DNA of 64,000 bases from Bog-159 sp050008575 (GTDB taxonomy: Bacteria > Acidobacteriota > Terriglobia > Bryobacterales > Bryobacteraceae). Shown piece by piece: positions 26,239 to 35,390 of the stretch. Each line of letters begins with the position of its first letter. The stretch's first letter is position 1. The notes under the pieces were generated by a model, which was given only the letters and a program-made list of their open reading frames with translations, was not told the origin of the DNA and did no database searches. The position numbers and the translations under genes are program-made. The stretch is from positions 46,063 to 110,062 of the forward strand of contig JBEKMJ010000009.1 of NCBI GenBank assembly GCA_050008575.1, in the 5' to 3' direction.

Positions 26239-27758
26239 CGGATAAGGTACAAGTCCGGATCGTGTGACAGATCGCTATGGGCGTCCACAGTCACTAACTG
26301 CGCGCCGGCGGCATCCATGGTCTCCACGTCCGGAGAGATATATTCAAACGTCCCGAGGATGCGATAGCTTCCCGGGGCCAGATCGTCAAAACGATATTGG
26401 CCATGCTTGTCGCAGATGGCTGTGCGCAAGGCGGCGACGCGTTTGTAAGCGGTTGGATTATAGGCTTCCAGGTACACAGGCGCACCCGAAACCGGGCCGT
26501 CCGAGCTTTTCACGATGCCGTGGATGGCGCCGGCCCCCGTGGATAGCATGAAGCGCACTCCGCCATAGCCGGACGGAGGCGAAGCGACTTCCTGCCAGCC
26601 ATCGGGGCGCCCACGGCCCGCCGCGGAGACGGCGCCCGAGATAACGGAGACGTACGTACCGGCAGGCGGCTGTAACGTCAGTTCCCAACGGCCGATCGGA
26701 ATCGTCGCCGCGCCATTCTGCAAGGGCAGCACGTCCGTGGGTCCGGTACCCGCGAGGTCCGCCCGCCGGATCCGGATTGCGATGTCAGCATTGGCCGGCG
26801 CGCCTGAAACCGTCACCCCGGACGGGGAGCGCAGCAGCAGTGAAACATTCGCATCCGCGCCAAGAGAGATACGCTGCATGGCGCCCATAAAACTTTCGCC
26901 CGCCGCCGGCTCGGCGGGCGATTGGGCGAAGAGTTCGTAGTCGCCTGGCGGGAGGTTCGCGAACCGGTGTAAGAAGGCTCGGATCGTCTTCCTCCCCAAT
27001 TCCGACACCAGCGTGATGGAAGAATCCGGGTTCGGCGGAGTCACCGCGGCGGTAATGGTATACAGTCGCCCTGGCAGCGGGCGAACATCCACATCGTTCG
27101 CCTCCCGATCGGGTTGTAAGTCCACCGTGCGCGCCTGTTCCAGTTTGTCGGTCTTTTTGGAGAAGGTTGGCAGATACGATCCGTCACTCGATTGATTGCC
27201 GGCCGTGCGCACCACGTAGGCGCCCGGTTCGAGGCCGAAGAGGCGATAGACGCCGCGTTCGTCGCTGGTGGCGTGCGCCATCGGCTCAGGCGGCTTGGAG
27301 TTGCGGTAGGCCAGCACGTCCTGCGCGGGCAGTCCCTCGTCGTTTTCGTCCAACACGGTTCCGCTAATCGCGCTGTACCGCAGTAGCCGGATGTCGAGGA
27401 AGACCGTGGCGTCGTCATCTTCGAGTATCACCGGCATGCCCGCAGAGTTCCAGCGCTTTTGCCCGTATTCGGCGGGCATGAAATACTTGCGCGACGCCTT
27501 CACGATGTATGCGCCGACGGCCAGCGACGCAAACCCGAACCCGCCATGGGAATTCGCGCGCATCGATTTCATCGCGCCCGGCGTTCCTCCGACCGGCTGC
27601 AAGGTGACCATGGCGCGGGCCAAGGGCTTGCTGGTGAAGTTCTCGACTACCACGCCGCGGACGACCGCGGCTTGCAATGAAACCGCGGCCGTAGCGGCCA
27701 TCAGGCAGGTGCGCGCGCGATGCCGCGGACTAACTCTCAAGGGGAAGTTTCTCCACAT
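26235..27758 (-). CDS. exported carboxypeptidase-regulatory-like protein
   Basis: About 507 residues with a short export segment (CLMAATAAVSLQA) and beta-sandwich modules of the CarboxypepD_reg-like type: VVRGVVVENFTSKPLARAMV, LRYSAISGTVLDENDEGLPA with a DERGVYRLFGLEPGAYVVR ending, and a last module AIHGIVKSSDGPVSGAPVYL with DKHGQYRFDDLAPGSYRILG. Modules of this kind decorate surface proteins of Acidobacteria and may bind peptides or glycans. ATG 27758 is preferred, but its first codons overlap the tail of a decayed TIGR03435 gene (which ends at 27730), so ATG 27701 is an alternative. It ends with a 4-base overlap on the Oar gene. Confidence 0.75.
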   Translation of the reverse strand: MWRNFPLRVSPRHRARTCLMAATAAVSLQAAVVRGVVVENFTSKPLARAMVTLQPVGGTPGAMKSMRANSHGGFGFASLAVGAYIVKASRKYFMPAEYGQKRWNSAGMPVILEDDDATVFLDIRLLRYSAISGTVLDENDEGLPAQDVLAYRNSKPPEPMAHATSDERGVYRLFGLEPGAYVVRTAGNQSSDGSYLPTFSKKTDKLEQARTVDLQPDREANDVDVRPLPGRLYTITAAVTPPNPDSSITLVSELGRKTIRAFLHRFANLPPGDYELFAQSPAEPAAGESFMGAMQRISLGADANVSLLLRSPSGVTVSGAPANADIAIRIRRADLAGTGPTDVLPLQNGAATIPIGRWELTLQPPAGTYVSVISGAVSAAGRGRPDGWQEVASPPSGYGGVRFMLSTGAGAIHGIVKSSDGPVSGAPVYLEAYNPTAYKRVAALRTAICDKHGQYRFDDLAPGSYRILGTFEYISPDVETMDAAGAQLVTVDAHSDLSHDPDLYLIR

Positions 27759-28200
27759 GGTCGATGACCGCAATCTCCAGCGGCTTGTTTCCATTTTGAG
27801 CCCTTGCGCCCAGTTTGGTCCAACACAGAAGGCTTACCCCGCAGGTGACTAGCAGGACCATCCATCGTCATCTCTCCAGAAACCCACTCGCGAACCTGTC
27901 GATTTGCGAGGTGCGGGGCTGAAGCCCCGCGCGGGATAAATCCCGCCCCCCAAGACCTTGGGTTTCTGCCCTTGGTGACGGCCCCATCCGAATCGAGCCA
28001 TGCAGGTCCCGATATCTGGCTGTCCTGGACCTTATAAGCCCGCATGACGATCCATTTCAAAGGCACATCGGTGCAATGCAGTCTTCCAGCGGAGTCCTTC
28101 CACCGGGCTCCACGGCGGACTGCGCAAAAAGTCCAGCCGACGCGGCCATCGCAAGAACGCACGCGTTAGCTTCCCAAAGGCCCACACCTCCTCGCATGAC
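27730..28200 (-). pseudogene. TIGR03435 pseudogene interrupted by a repeat
   Basis: The beginning, ATG near 28196, gives a signal-like VLAMAASAGLFAQS, then a frameshift leads to LHCTDVPLKWIVMRAYKVQD and QISGPAWLDSDG, the conserved central section of TIGR03435 proteins. At that point (27985) a family C repeat begins. The end of the gene reappears in another frame as PLEIAVIDHVEKLPLES, matching the VIDHVERPSEN tail of the two intact copies downstream on this strand. About 130 residues of the middle are gone. Its tail overlaps the start of the next gene. Confidence 0.75.
27873..27985. repeat. family C repeat, copy 1
   Basis: About 113 bases, nearly the same as 43273-43385 in the same orientation (roughly nine mismatches counted by eye). 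It contains the palindrome gcggggctgaagccccgc, gcgggataaatcccgc and a ggtgacggcccc end. It interrupts the TIGR03435 pseudogene. Confidence 0.75.
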
Positions 28201-28346
28201 CGCGCCGCTCCTTGCCTGTCGTTAAGACGCGTCCAAAAGCCGAAGCGTGGAGGCCGGTTCGCGATAATCGCCGCCCCGCCTAGGCGAGCTAGGCTCGCCT
28301 CCACAGGCTGAAGCCCATGCCACCGAGATTGGCCGCCCCACCAGAG

Positions 28347-29288
28347 CTAGTTTTCCGACGGCCTCTCCACATGGTCGATCACCAGCGTGTCCACCGGGCC
28401 TTTTTGCGATTCCAGTTTCAGCCCGAGTTGCTCCTGCAACGCCGTAAAGATGGACGGGCCGTTGGCATCCGGCGGTGGCGGCGCGCCTTCCCTGGGCGGC
28501 TCCCCCGCTCCCCGGAACATCTGGCCTTGGCCCTCGTCGGGCGTCCACTTCAGGGTGAAATCGTATTCGCCCTTGAGTCCGGTTTTATCCACTACAATAT
28601 GGCCGATCTGGCGCGAAAGCACGTCGGCGAATTGAGCCAGGGCGACGCCGGATACGCTAAGGTCGCCCCTCCCCATTATCCGTATGGCCCCTCGCGGCAT
28701 GGGCGATCCGGGTGCGGGCGGCCCGGGCGGGCGATCCGTAGGCGCCGCATCGGCCGGCGGAGCAGACGTCTCGTGAAGCTTTGGTCCATTCTTCGCCACC
28801 ACTAACACATATTCCGATAGTTCTTTCGAGTCGTGATGCAGCGCCAGCTTGAATCGGTCGGCGAGCATGGCCTGCAGCATCAGCCGGAATCGCGCCTGCA
28901 TGTCGTCGCGGTCAACCTTGCGCTTATCGTCTCCGGGCCCATCGCCGGCGGAAGCGTCGTCCGTTTTCGCGTCGATATTGTAATGCTCGGAATCCACCCA
29001 TCCCGGCGCTCCCGAGATCTGCGCATCCTTCACCCCATACGCCTCTTGCAGGAGAAACCTCAGCGTGATGTTCTGCGCCTCGAACCTTCCGCCCGGCGCC
29101 ATGCGGACCATCACGTTACCGGAGCCCTCGTGGTTCGGCTTGATCGAGACCACTTCGAATGTCGGAGCCGGCGTACTCGGCGCCGCCGGTTGCGCCCGGC
29201 TGGGCGGCGCGCTCATGAAGACCAGCCCCACAGGGCCGGCTAACGCCATCAGCCCGGCGGCGACCTTCTCTGCCAAATGCTTCGTCAT
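28347..29288 (-). CDS. TIGR03435 family exported protein
   Basis: 313 residues with an N-terminal signal anchor (VAAGLMALAGPVGLVFMSAPPSRAQ) and the TIGR03435 domain: FEVVSIKPNHEGSG, RFEAQNITLRFLLQEAYGV, GAPGWVDSEHYNIDAKTD, RLMLQAMLADRFKLALHHDS, YVLVVAKNGPKLHE, VDKTGLKGEYDFTLKW and the closing VIDHVERPSEN. The family is abundant in Solibacter-like bacteria and has no established function. The 3' portion is almost the same in DNA as that of the next upstream gene (29304-29580), indicating recent duplication or gene conversion. It follows the M56 fusion by 15 bases, so they are co-transcribed. Confidence 0.88.
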   Translation of the reverse strand: MTKHLAEKVAAGLMALAGPVGLVFMSAPPSRAQPAAPSTPAPTFEVVSIKPNHEGSGNVMVRMAPGGRFEAQNITLRFLLQEAYGVKDAQISGAPGWVDSEHYNIDAKTDDASAGDGPGDDKRKVDRDDMQARFRLMLQAMLADRFKLALHHDSKELSEYVLVVAKNGPKLHETSAPPADAAPTDRPPGPPAPGSPMPRGAIRIMGRGDLSVSGVALAQFADVLSRQIGHIVVDKTGLKGEYDFTLKWTPDEGQGQMFRGAGEPPREGAPPPPDANGPSIFTALQEQLGLKLESQKGPVDTLVIDHVERPSEN

Positions 29289-29303
29289 GTTGGTGTGGTC
29301 CTT

Positions 29304-31100
29304 TTAATTTTCCGACGGCCTCTCCACGTGGTCGATCACCAGGGTGTCCACGGGACCTTTTTGCGATTCCAGTTTCAGCCCAAGCTGGTCCTGCAAAGCC
29401 GTGAAGATCGATGGGCCGGACGCATCGGGCGGCGGTACGGCGTCTCCGGGCGGTCCACCACCCGGCAAACTCATCATATGACCTTGCCCCTCATCGGGCG
29501 TCCACTTCAGCTTGAAATCGTAGTTGCCCTTCAGGCCGGTCTTATTCACGACCAGAAGACCGAGTTGATGCGAGAGCACATCGGCAAACATGTCCAGGCT
29601 CTCGGCGTTGATATTAAGATCTCCCCTCCCCATCAGGATGCTATGTCTGGGTTGTGGTCCGTTTGGCGGTCCTGGAGGGCCTGGCGGAGCCGAGTCTTCC
29701 GGTGTAACAGCCGACTCGTGCAACTTGGGGCCGTTCTTCGCGACCACTAGCGCGTATATCGTTAGCTCTCTCGTGTCGTGATGCAGCGTCAGCTTGAAAC
29801 GATCCGCGAGCAGCGACTGAACCATCAGCCTAAGCCGCTCCCCTTGCTCATCGGAGATGAGCTTCCGCTGCGCGTCGGCGGAAGAGTCGTCCGTCTTGGC
29901 CTCGATATTATAATGTTCCGAGTCGATCCAGCCCGGCGCTCCCGAGATCTGAGACTCCCTCACGCGGTACGCATATTGCAAGAGGAATTTCAATGTGGCA
30001 TTATCCGCGGCGAACCTTCCGGGCTCGGCACTGATCCTAAAAAGGCCTGTGCCGCCGTGGTTTGCCTTGATCGATGCGACATCGAATGCGGGACGGGGCG
30101 TACTGGTGGCCGCCGGCGATTGCGCCAGGCTTTGCGGGGCGTTCATCAGACCGAACACGATGGGTCCGGCCAGCGCGGCTATGCCGGCGACGAGGAGCAG
30201 CAGCTTTCTGCCGAACGTGAGTTTGTTTGCCGCGCGTTGCGTCATGATGCGCGTGATCCGCTTCTTCAGATCGGAGCCGGCGATCCCGGACATGCACTCG
30301 ACGGGCGACTCCAGGTAGAATTGGCAAGTCTTCAAAATGCTCTCGGCATAAACTTCAGGCTGGCTGCCGAGCCGCAGCACCTCTTCGTCGCAGGCGCGCT
30401 CGCGTTCCTCTACTAAGCGCGCTCCCAGCCACCACACCAGCGGGTGAAACCAGAAGATCGCCTCGACAGCCATGTGCAGGGCCGCCGCCAGATTGTCGCG
30501 CCGGCGGACGTGGCACAATTCGTGCGCCATGATCGCGTCAAGCTGCGCGGGCGCCAGGCGCTCCGCGATGCCCTCCGGCAACAGCAGCACTGGACGCACG
30601 ATACCGAAAACGCCCGGCTCCAGCATGGCGGGCGACGACAGCACGGGAACATCCGCCGCGATCGCCAGCGGCGCCGCTTCGCGCACCGCGGCGCCGATGC
30701 GCCGCCATCGCCGCCACCAGGAGAATGTCACCGCCAGGAGACCGCATAACCATATTGCCAACAGAATGGAAGGCAGCAGGCTGGCGTGGTGCGCCAGAAC
30801 GCCGGACGCCGCAGCGGCGGAACCTGGCGGTTGCGGAAACGGTTGACTGAACTGTTCCACTACGACCGACAGTTGCGGCGGCGCCACGGAGCCTGTGTTC
30901 AACCACGCCAGGCGGCTGCCCACAGCGGCCAGCAGCGAAAACGGGACCAGAAACTTCACCGAAGCGATCAGCCAAAGCCGATAGCGCGTCCGCGCGTGGT
31001 TGTTGCGCAACGCCAGCGCCAGCAGGCCCGCGATGCCGGCAAACACCGTCGATTGCCACAAGTGGTTGGCCAATGCCGAAGTAAAATAGACGGGAATCAT
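29304..31100 (-). CDS. BlaR1-like M56 metallopeptidase fused to a TIGR03435 domain
   Basis: 598 residues. Residues 1-320 form a BlaR1/MecR1-type membrane peptidase: helices near 12-30, 42-62, 108-128 and 298-318; zinc motif HELCH at 193-197 in AIMAHELCHVRRRD, plus the downstream EERERACDEEVL acidic ligand helix. Where BlaR1 has an extracellular penicillin-binding sensor, this protein carries a TIGR03435 domain (FDVASIKANHGG near 339 to VIDHVERPSEN). By analogy, ligand binding outside would trigger the cytosolic zinc site to cleave the partner BlaI repressor. It overlaps the BlaI gene by 4 bases, the classic regulator-sensor pairing. Confidence 0.9.
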   Translation of the reverse strand: MIPVYFTSALANHLWQSTVFAGIAGLLALALRNNHARTRYRLWLIASVKFLVPFSLLAAVGSRLAWLNTGSVAPPQLSVVVEQFSQPFPQPPGSAAAASGVLAHHASLLPSILLAIWLCGLLAVTFSWWRRWRRIGAAVREAAPLAIAADVPVLSSPAMLEPGVFGIVRPVLLLPEGIAERLAPAQLDAIMAHELCHVRRRDNLAAALHMAVEAIFWFHPLVWWLGARLVEERERACDEEVLRLGSQPEVYAESILKTCQFYLESPVECMSGIAGSDLKKRITRIMTQRAANKLTFGRKLLLLVAGIAALAGPIVFGLMNAPQSLAQSPAATSTPRPAFDVASIKANHGGTGLFRISAEPGRFAADNATLKFLLQYAYRVRESQISGAPGWIDSEHYNIEAKTDDSSADAQRKLISDEQGERLRLMVQSLLADRFKLTLHHDTRELTIYALVVAKNGPKLHESAVTPEDSAPPGPPGPPNGPQPRHSILMGRGDLNINAESLDMFADVLSHQLGLLVVNKTGLKGNYDFKLKWTPDEGQGHMMSLPGGGPPGDAVPPPDASGPSIFTALQDQLGLKLESQKGPVDTLVIDHVERPSEN

Positions 31101-31483
31101 TGCGATTTGTCCTCCTTTGCCAGTTTGCGCAGGGCATGCTGGGCTTCTTTGACGTCATCGAGTGTGAGCTTACCGGATTCGACGAGGTGCGCCATGATGG
31201 GTTGCGTGCGGCCCCCGAAAAACCCCAGCAAATCGTCGAGGAACCGGCGTTGCGCGGCATTGCGCGACACCACCGCCTCGAAAATATGCGCGTTGCCGAT
31301 CTTCTTGACGCGGCGGACCGCCTTTTTCCCTTCCAGCCGGTAAACGGTAGTCTGCACGGTGGTATAGGAAGGTCTGTCCCGCTCGGGAAAGGCTTCTTGA
31401 ACCTCCCGTATGGAGATCGCGCCGCGGTCCCATAGTGCCTGCATGATTTCCAGCTCGAGCTTGGTGAATTTGGTTGTCGCCAT
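31097..31483 (-). CDS. BlaI/MecI family transcriptional repressor
   Basis: 128 residues of the penicillinase-repressor family. A winged helix spans about 5-75: LTKLELEIMQALWDRGAISI, REVQEAFPERDRPSYTTVQT and VYRLEGKKAVRRV. The dimerisation helices follow (RNAAQRRFLDDLLGFFGGR). In the paradigm, the homodimer represses its own operon until cut by the M56 sensor peptidase, which is the next gene with a 4-base overlap. It probably controls the seven-gene cluster down to the VWFA gene. Confidence 0.93.
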   Translation of the reverse strand: MATTKFTKLELEIMQALWDRGAISIREVQEAFPERDRPSYTTVQTTVYRLEGKKAVRRVKKIGNAHIFEAVVSRNAAQRRFLDDLLGFFGGRTQPIMAHLVESGKLTLDDVKEAQHALRKLAKEDKSQ

Positions 31484-31510
31484 CGGTTACTACTATCCCT
31501 GTTTGCGATC

Positions 31511-31530
31511 CTACTACACAAGTATGTGAC
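31511..31530 (-). promoter_or_regulatory. candidate BlaI operator
   Basis: Upstream of the blaI-like start the DNA reads ctactacacaagtatgtgac, an imperfect dyad (ctacac/gtatgtg halves) of the TACA/TGTA kind bound by BlaI/MecI repressors. Located 28 bases before the start codon, it could cover the core promoter. Confidence 0.35.
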
Positions 31531-31646
31531 GATGCAAGTCCATTTTTGGTAGGCCGGCAGCGCACGGCGCTGGCCTGCTGGAGTTTGCACATTTTTCAGT
31601 AATGGAAAATGCCTTGGTGGGGCGGCGCATGGCGCTGCCTCACAGG

Positions 31647-31778
31647 TCAGGGTTCTTCCACCTTCAAGAACCGATCGGCTGCCACATCCGTCAACTTCCT
31701 TGCAGCACCGCGCGGCCAGCGGATCTCGATCGGCTTCACCTGCCTCTCCCGGCCCAGTCCGAAGAGGCGAAGCATGGT
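31647..31778 (-). pseudogene. ASPIC/UnbV (CRTAC1-like) C-terminal remnant
   Basis: The minus frame gives LRLFGLGRERQVKPIEIRWP then RGAARKLTDVAADRFLKVEE, the C-terminal section of ASPIC/UnbV domains found at the end of FG-GAP/CRTAC1-type proteins. The frame becomes meaningless upstream near 31780, where GC-rich repeats begin (31823 onward), so the rest of the gene has been deleted. Confidence 0.65.
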
Positions 31779-31822
31779 GGAAGGATTCCTGGAGGGTCCG
31801 CGCACGGTCGAAAACCTCTTAT

Positions 31823-31973
31823 GTGGGGCGGCCAATCTTGGCCGCAGCCGCCTTTTAGGCGGCCAGGGCCGGCTGACAGCCGGCTGCGGGCAGAATGCCC
31901 GCCCTCCAGCAAGTTTCCATCAACTTTGGTGGCCCGCGCCAGGCGGCGGGCAGGACTGGAGTCCCGCCCCACA
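31823..31973. repeat. family B repeat cluster
   Basis: Starts gtggggcggccaatcttggc, continues cgcagccgccttttaggcgg and gccggctgacagccggctg, and ends with gcgggcaggactggagtccc followed by gccccac. Several nested inverted repeats. It lies between the ASPIC/UnbV scrap and the NHL gene's 3' end. Confidence 0.7.
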
Positions 31974-31986
31974 GACTAAACAGGGG

Positions 31987-34900
31987 TTATTGGATATCAA
32001 TTTTTACCGTATTGGCGGTCTGTCCGCCCGCGGTGAGCACGATGTTCACCGTGCCCGATCCCATCAGGCTGCGCGGCAACACGACGTTCACCTGATCCAG
32101 GCCATAGTAGGATCCCGGCAAGCCGCCGCCTTGCGCGCCCGCATACAAGACTGTCCCCTGGGTGCTGCCGGCGGAGACGGTTACGTTCGATGCGCCGCCC
32201 GCGCCGCGGATGCCCGTTCCGAACAGTTCCAGGACGGCTTGGTCGGTGCTCGATCCGAGATTGATGGGGATGGGCGTACAGCCGCCGCTGTTGCAGGACG
32301 CAATGGCGCCGCTGAACGTCTGGCTGCCATCCCGATGCGCAATCACCACCTGGGCGGCCGCAACTCCCCCTCCGCTTTCGTCGGCGGTGAACAGGGCCGG
32401 TGCAACTGTAACAAGGGCGATACCACCCGTAATCCGCGCGCCACTGCTCGACGTTACGTTGATAGTTGCCTCGCCGGTTTGCAAGCCGGCTGGAAGCACG
32501 GCATTGACTTGGCTCGGAGTGACCGCGATCAGCGGGATCGGGGCCGTCTTTCCGGAGCTGTCCGTAACTGTGGCGCCGACGCCGCCCAGGGCGGTGGGCA
32601 ATGGCGCCGGAGGTCCCGCCGTGGCGGTGAAGACTGCTGTATCGATATTGACGGCGTACAGGCTGACGATGGAGTCCGCCGTCACTGGAGCGGTACCGCT
32701 GGCAGCCGAGACGGTGATCGCCGCTGGAACGGCCGACGCATTGGCCAGGATGTTGGCCGTATCGCTGGCGCCGGTGGCAGGCGTTGCGCCTCCACCCATC
32801 AAGGTCACCTGATTCGTCGCCTGGGACGGTCCATCCGCCGGCACGTTCACCACTACGCTAACGGGCGGATAGCTGTCCCCGCCGCTCAGCGCGTCGTTGC
32901 GTGTACATGTGTTCGCGCTCGCCGCGCAACTCCAGCCGGCGCCCGACATGCTTTGCAGTGTCAATCCGGCCGGGACGATCTCGCTCAGCGTCACGGTGCC
33001 ACTGGTTGCGCCGGCCTTGGCGGCGTTGCTCACAACCACCGAATAGGCCGCGCCAGTCTGGCCTAATGTGAAACTGCCCGTATGCGTCTTGGCCACGCTC
33101 AGCAAGGCGTGGGTCGCCGCGGGGACCAGCAAACGGATCCTGAAGTTGCCGCCGTCCGCGATGTAGACGTTTCCGGAGCTATCCACCGCCACGTTGCGAG
33201 GAAAATTGAGTTCGGCGCTGGTGGCCGGCCCCCCGTCGCCCGAATATCCGAAATAAGGACATTTGCCCGCGATCGTGGCGATGATGCCAGTAGCCGCCGT
33301 GACTTTGCGGATTACGGCGTTTCGCAGGTCCGCAATGTAGAGGTTGCCGATTCCATCCACCGCCACGCCGGCAGGAATATACAGTTCGGCGCCGATAGCC
33401 GGACCGCCGTCGCCCGCGTAGCCGGCGGCGCCATTCCCGGCCACCGTGGCGACGACGCCAGTTGCGGCTGCCATCTTCCAAACTGCATTGCCGCCCGCGA
33501 TGTAGAGGTTGCCGGCGGCATCCACTGCCACGCCGGAAGGCGAGTAGATCGGAGTGCGGGTGGTTAACCCCGCAACCGTAGTGATAATGCCAGTTGCGGC
33601 CGCCACCTTGCGGACCGCGTTGTTTTGCAGGTCCGCGATGTAGAGGTTGCCCGATCCATCCACCGCCACGCCCGTAGGAAGATTCAGTTCAGCGCTGGCG
33701 GCGGGTCCGCCATCGCCGGAATAACCAGCGCTGCCATTCCCCGCCACAGTAGCGATGATGCCGGTTGCCGCAGTCACCTTGCGTACTACATTGTTCCCGG
33801 TATCCGCGATATAGAGGTTACCGGAGCGATCTACCGCCGTGGCAAAAGGGCCGTTGAGTGCGGCATTGATGGCCGGACCTCCGTCGCCTGAATAACCAGC
33901 GGCGCCACTCCCGGCCACCGTAGTGACGATGCCAGTTGCTATCACCACCTTTCGGACCTCGTTGTAGTCCGCGATGTAGAGGTTGCCGGAGCCATCCGGA
34001 GTCGCGCTTTCCGGCCACTCCAATTGGGCGTTAATGGCCGGACCTCCGTCGCCCGAATGCCCGAGGTTGCGATTCCCGGCCACGGTGGCGATGACGCCGG
34101 TCGAGGCCAGCACCTTGCGAATCGCGAAGTTGTTGCTATCGGCGATGTAAAGGTTGCCGGAGCCATCCACGGCCACTCCGGAAACGTTCCACATCTCGGC
34201 GTTGGCGGCCGCGCCGCCGTCGCCCGAGTCGCCCCGGCTGCCATTGCCGGCTACCGTGGCGATGATGCCCGTCGCCGCCGTGACCTCGCGGACCACGTTG
34301 TGAGCGTTATCCCCGACGTAGATGTTGCCTGAGCCATCCACCGCCACCCCGGATGGGTTGCCGATACCGGCGGACGTGGCTGGTCCTCCGTCGCCAGAGT
34401 AAAGAGCCGTTCCATTCCCCGCCACCGTGGTGATGATACCCGTTGCCGCCGTCACCTTGCGAATCGTGTACCGGTAGGAGTCCACGATGTAAAGGTTGCT
34501 GGAGCCATCTACCGCCAGGTTTGAAGGGTAGCCGAGCTCGGCGTTGGTGGCCGGGCCTCCGTCGCCCAAGAAGCCCTTAGTGAACTGCCCGGCCACAGAG
34601 GTGACGATTCCAGTGGCCGCCGCAACCTTGCGAATCGCGTCGTTCCCGGAGTCCGCGATGTAGAGGTTGCCGAAACCATCCACCGCCACGCCGGCAGGGC
34701 TGTTGAACACGGCACGTGTGGCCGGACCTCCGTCGCCCAAATAACCAGCGCTGCCATTGCCGGCTACCGTTGTGACGATGCCGGTTGCGGCTGCCACTTT
34801 GCGGATTACGTTGTTATCGGTATCCGCGATGAACACGTTGCCGGAGCCATCCACCGCCACGCCGGCAGCCGAGTTCAGTTGGGCGTCGATGGCCAGGCCC

Positions 34901-35184
34901 CCATCGCCCGAGTAGCCCCAGGACGACGTGCCCGCCACGCGCGTCAGGACTCCCGCGGCACCCATTTTGAAAACGAAGTTGGACGCTACGAAATACACAT
35001 TGCCGTGGGCGCCCACCGCTACCGACGCCGTTAACCCGAGTGGCACGCTGGTGGCCGGGGCGGGGGTAAACGGCACGCCGCCTCCCGCTACGGTCGTAAT
35101 CAGGTATCCCTGCGCGTGGCATAAGGCAGGCAGAACCGCAAACGCGGCGCCCAAAAGGACAGAATAAATCGGTCGATTTATCAT
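31987..35184 (-). CDS. NHL beta-propeller surface protein with TIGR03437 C-terminal domain
   Basis: 1065 residues; an export signal at the start (LLGAAFAVLPALCHAQ). About eleven NHL-type units follow, each near 54-57 residues with the core GDGGPATSAELN.P.GVAVDGSGNLYIAD and IRKVTAATGIITTVAGNG; unit nine lacks the GDGG element. They would form one or two beta-propellers. Around 690-800 is a DUF11-like module (VVVSNAAKAGATSGTVTLSE). The last 210 residues match the Solibacter TIGR03437 domain: GGVGATVTDSSGKTAPIPLI, VNAVLPAGLQTGEATINVT, LELFGTGIRG and GLDQVNVVLPRSLMGSGTV. Likely displayed on the outer surface; role unknown. Confidence 0.88.
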   Translation of the reverse strand: MINRPIYSVLLGAAFAVLPALCHAQGYLITTVAGGGVPFTPAPATSVPLGLTASVAVGAHGNVYFVASNFVFKMGAAGVLTRVAGTSSWGYSGDGGLAIDAQLNSAAGVAVDGSGNVFIADTDNNVIRKVAAATGIVTTVAGNGSAGYLGDGGPATRAVFNSPAGVAVDGFGNLYIADSGNDAIRKVAAATGIVTSVAGQFTKGFLGDGGPATNAELGYPSNLAVDGSSNLYIVDSYRYTIRKVTAATGIITTVAGNGTALYSGDGGPATSAGIGNPSGVAVDGSGNIYVGDNAHNVVREVTAATGIIATVAGNGSRGDSGDGGAAANAEMWNVSGVAVDGSGNLYIADSNNFAIRKVLASTGVIATVAGNRNLGHSGDGGPAINAQLEWPESATPDGSGNLYIADYNEVRKVVIATGIVTTVAGSGAAGYSGDGGPAINAALNGPFATAVDRSGNLYIADTGNNVVRKVTAATGIIATVAGNGSAGYSGDGGPAASAELNLPTGVAVDGSGNLYIADLQNNAVRKVAAATGIITTVAGLTTRTPIYSPSGVAVDAAGNLYIAGGNAVWKMAAATGVVATVAGNGAAGYAGDGGPAIGAELYIPAGVAVDGIGNLYIADLRNAVIRKVTAATGIIATIAGKCPYFGYSGDGGPATSAELNFPRNVAVDSSGNVYIADGGNFRIRLLVPAATHALLSVAKTHTGSFTLGQTGAAYSVVVSNAAKAGATSGTVTLSEIVPAGLTLQSMSGAGWSCAASANTCTRNDALSGGDSYPPVSVVVNVPADGPSQATNQVTLMGGGATPATGASDTANILANASAVPAAITVSAASGTAPVTADSIVSLYAVNIDTAVFTATAGPPAPLPTALGGVGATVTDSSGKTAPIPLIAVTPSQVNAVLPAGLQTGEATINVTSSSGARITGGIALVTVAPALFTADESGGGVAAAQVVIAHRDGSQTFSGAIASCNSGGCTPIPINLGSSTDQAVLELFGTGIRGAGGASNVTVSAGSTQGTVLYAGAQGGGLPGSYYGLDQVNVVLPRSLMGSGTVNIVLTAGGQTANTVKIDIQ

Positions 35185-35231
35185 TTATTCCTCTGCCATC
35201 ATTCTAGTCCTTATGGCGGACGGCCGAGTTA

Positions 35232-35323
35232 GTGGGGCAGGCTCGCAGCCTGCGCGGGCCTCGCAGGCCCGCTCTTTCGGCGGAGCGAAGCTCGCCTGGC
35301 GGAGCGAAGCTCGCCGTGCACAG
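35232..35323. repeat. family A repeat (ggggcaggctcgcagcctgc)
   Basis: Contains gtggggcaggctcgcagcct, then gcgggcctcgcaggcccgc and two copies of ggcggagcgaagctcgcc. Related elements: 37739-37782, 39751-39824 and 43218-43275. Confidence 0.7.
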
Positions 35324-35390
35324 CCGGTTGTAGTGTTTTAGCCATAGGCATAATTCGTCTGCGCGCCGGTGGCGCTGGTCGCACGTTGAA

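Noticed and set aside
31609..33066. 485-codon plus-strand frame
   Set aside because: Runs through repeats and then antisense to the NHL/TIGR03437 gene.
33100..35000. Regular DNA repeats of about 170 bases
   Set aside because: They encode NHL propeller units in one frame; not a CRISPR array or satellite.
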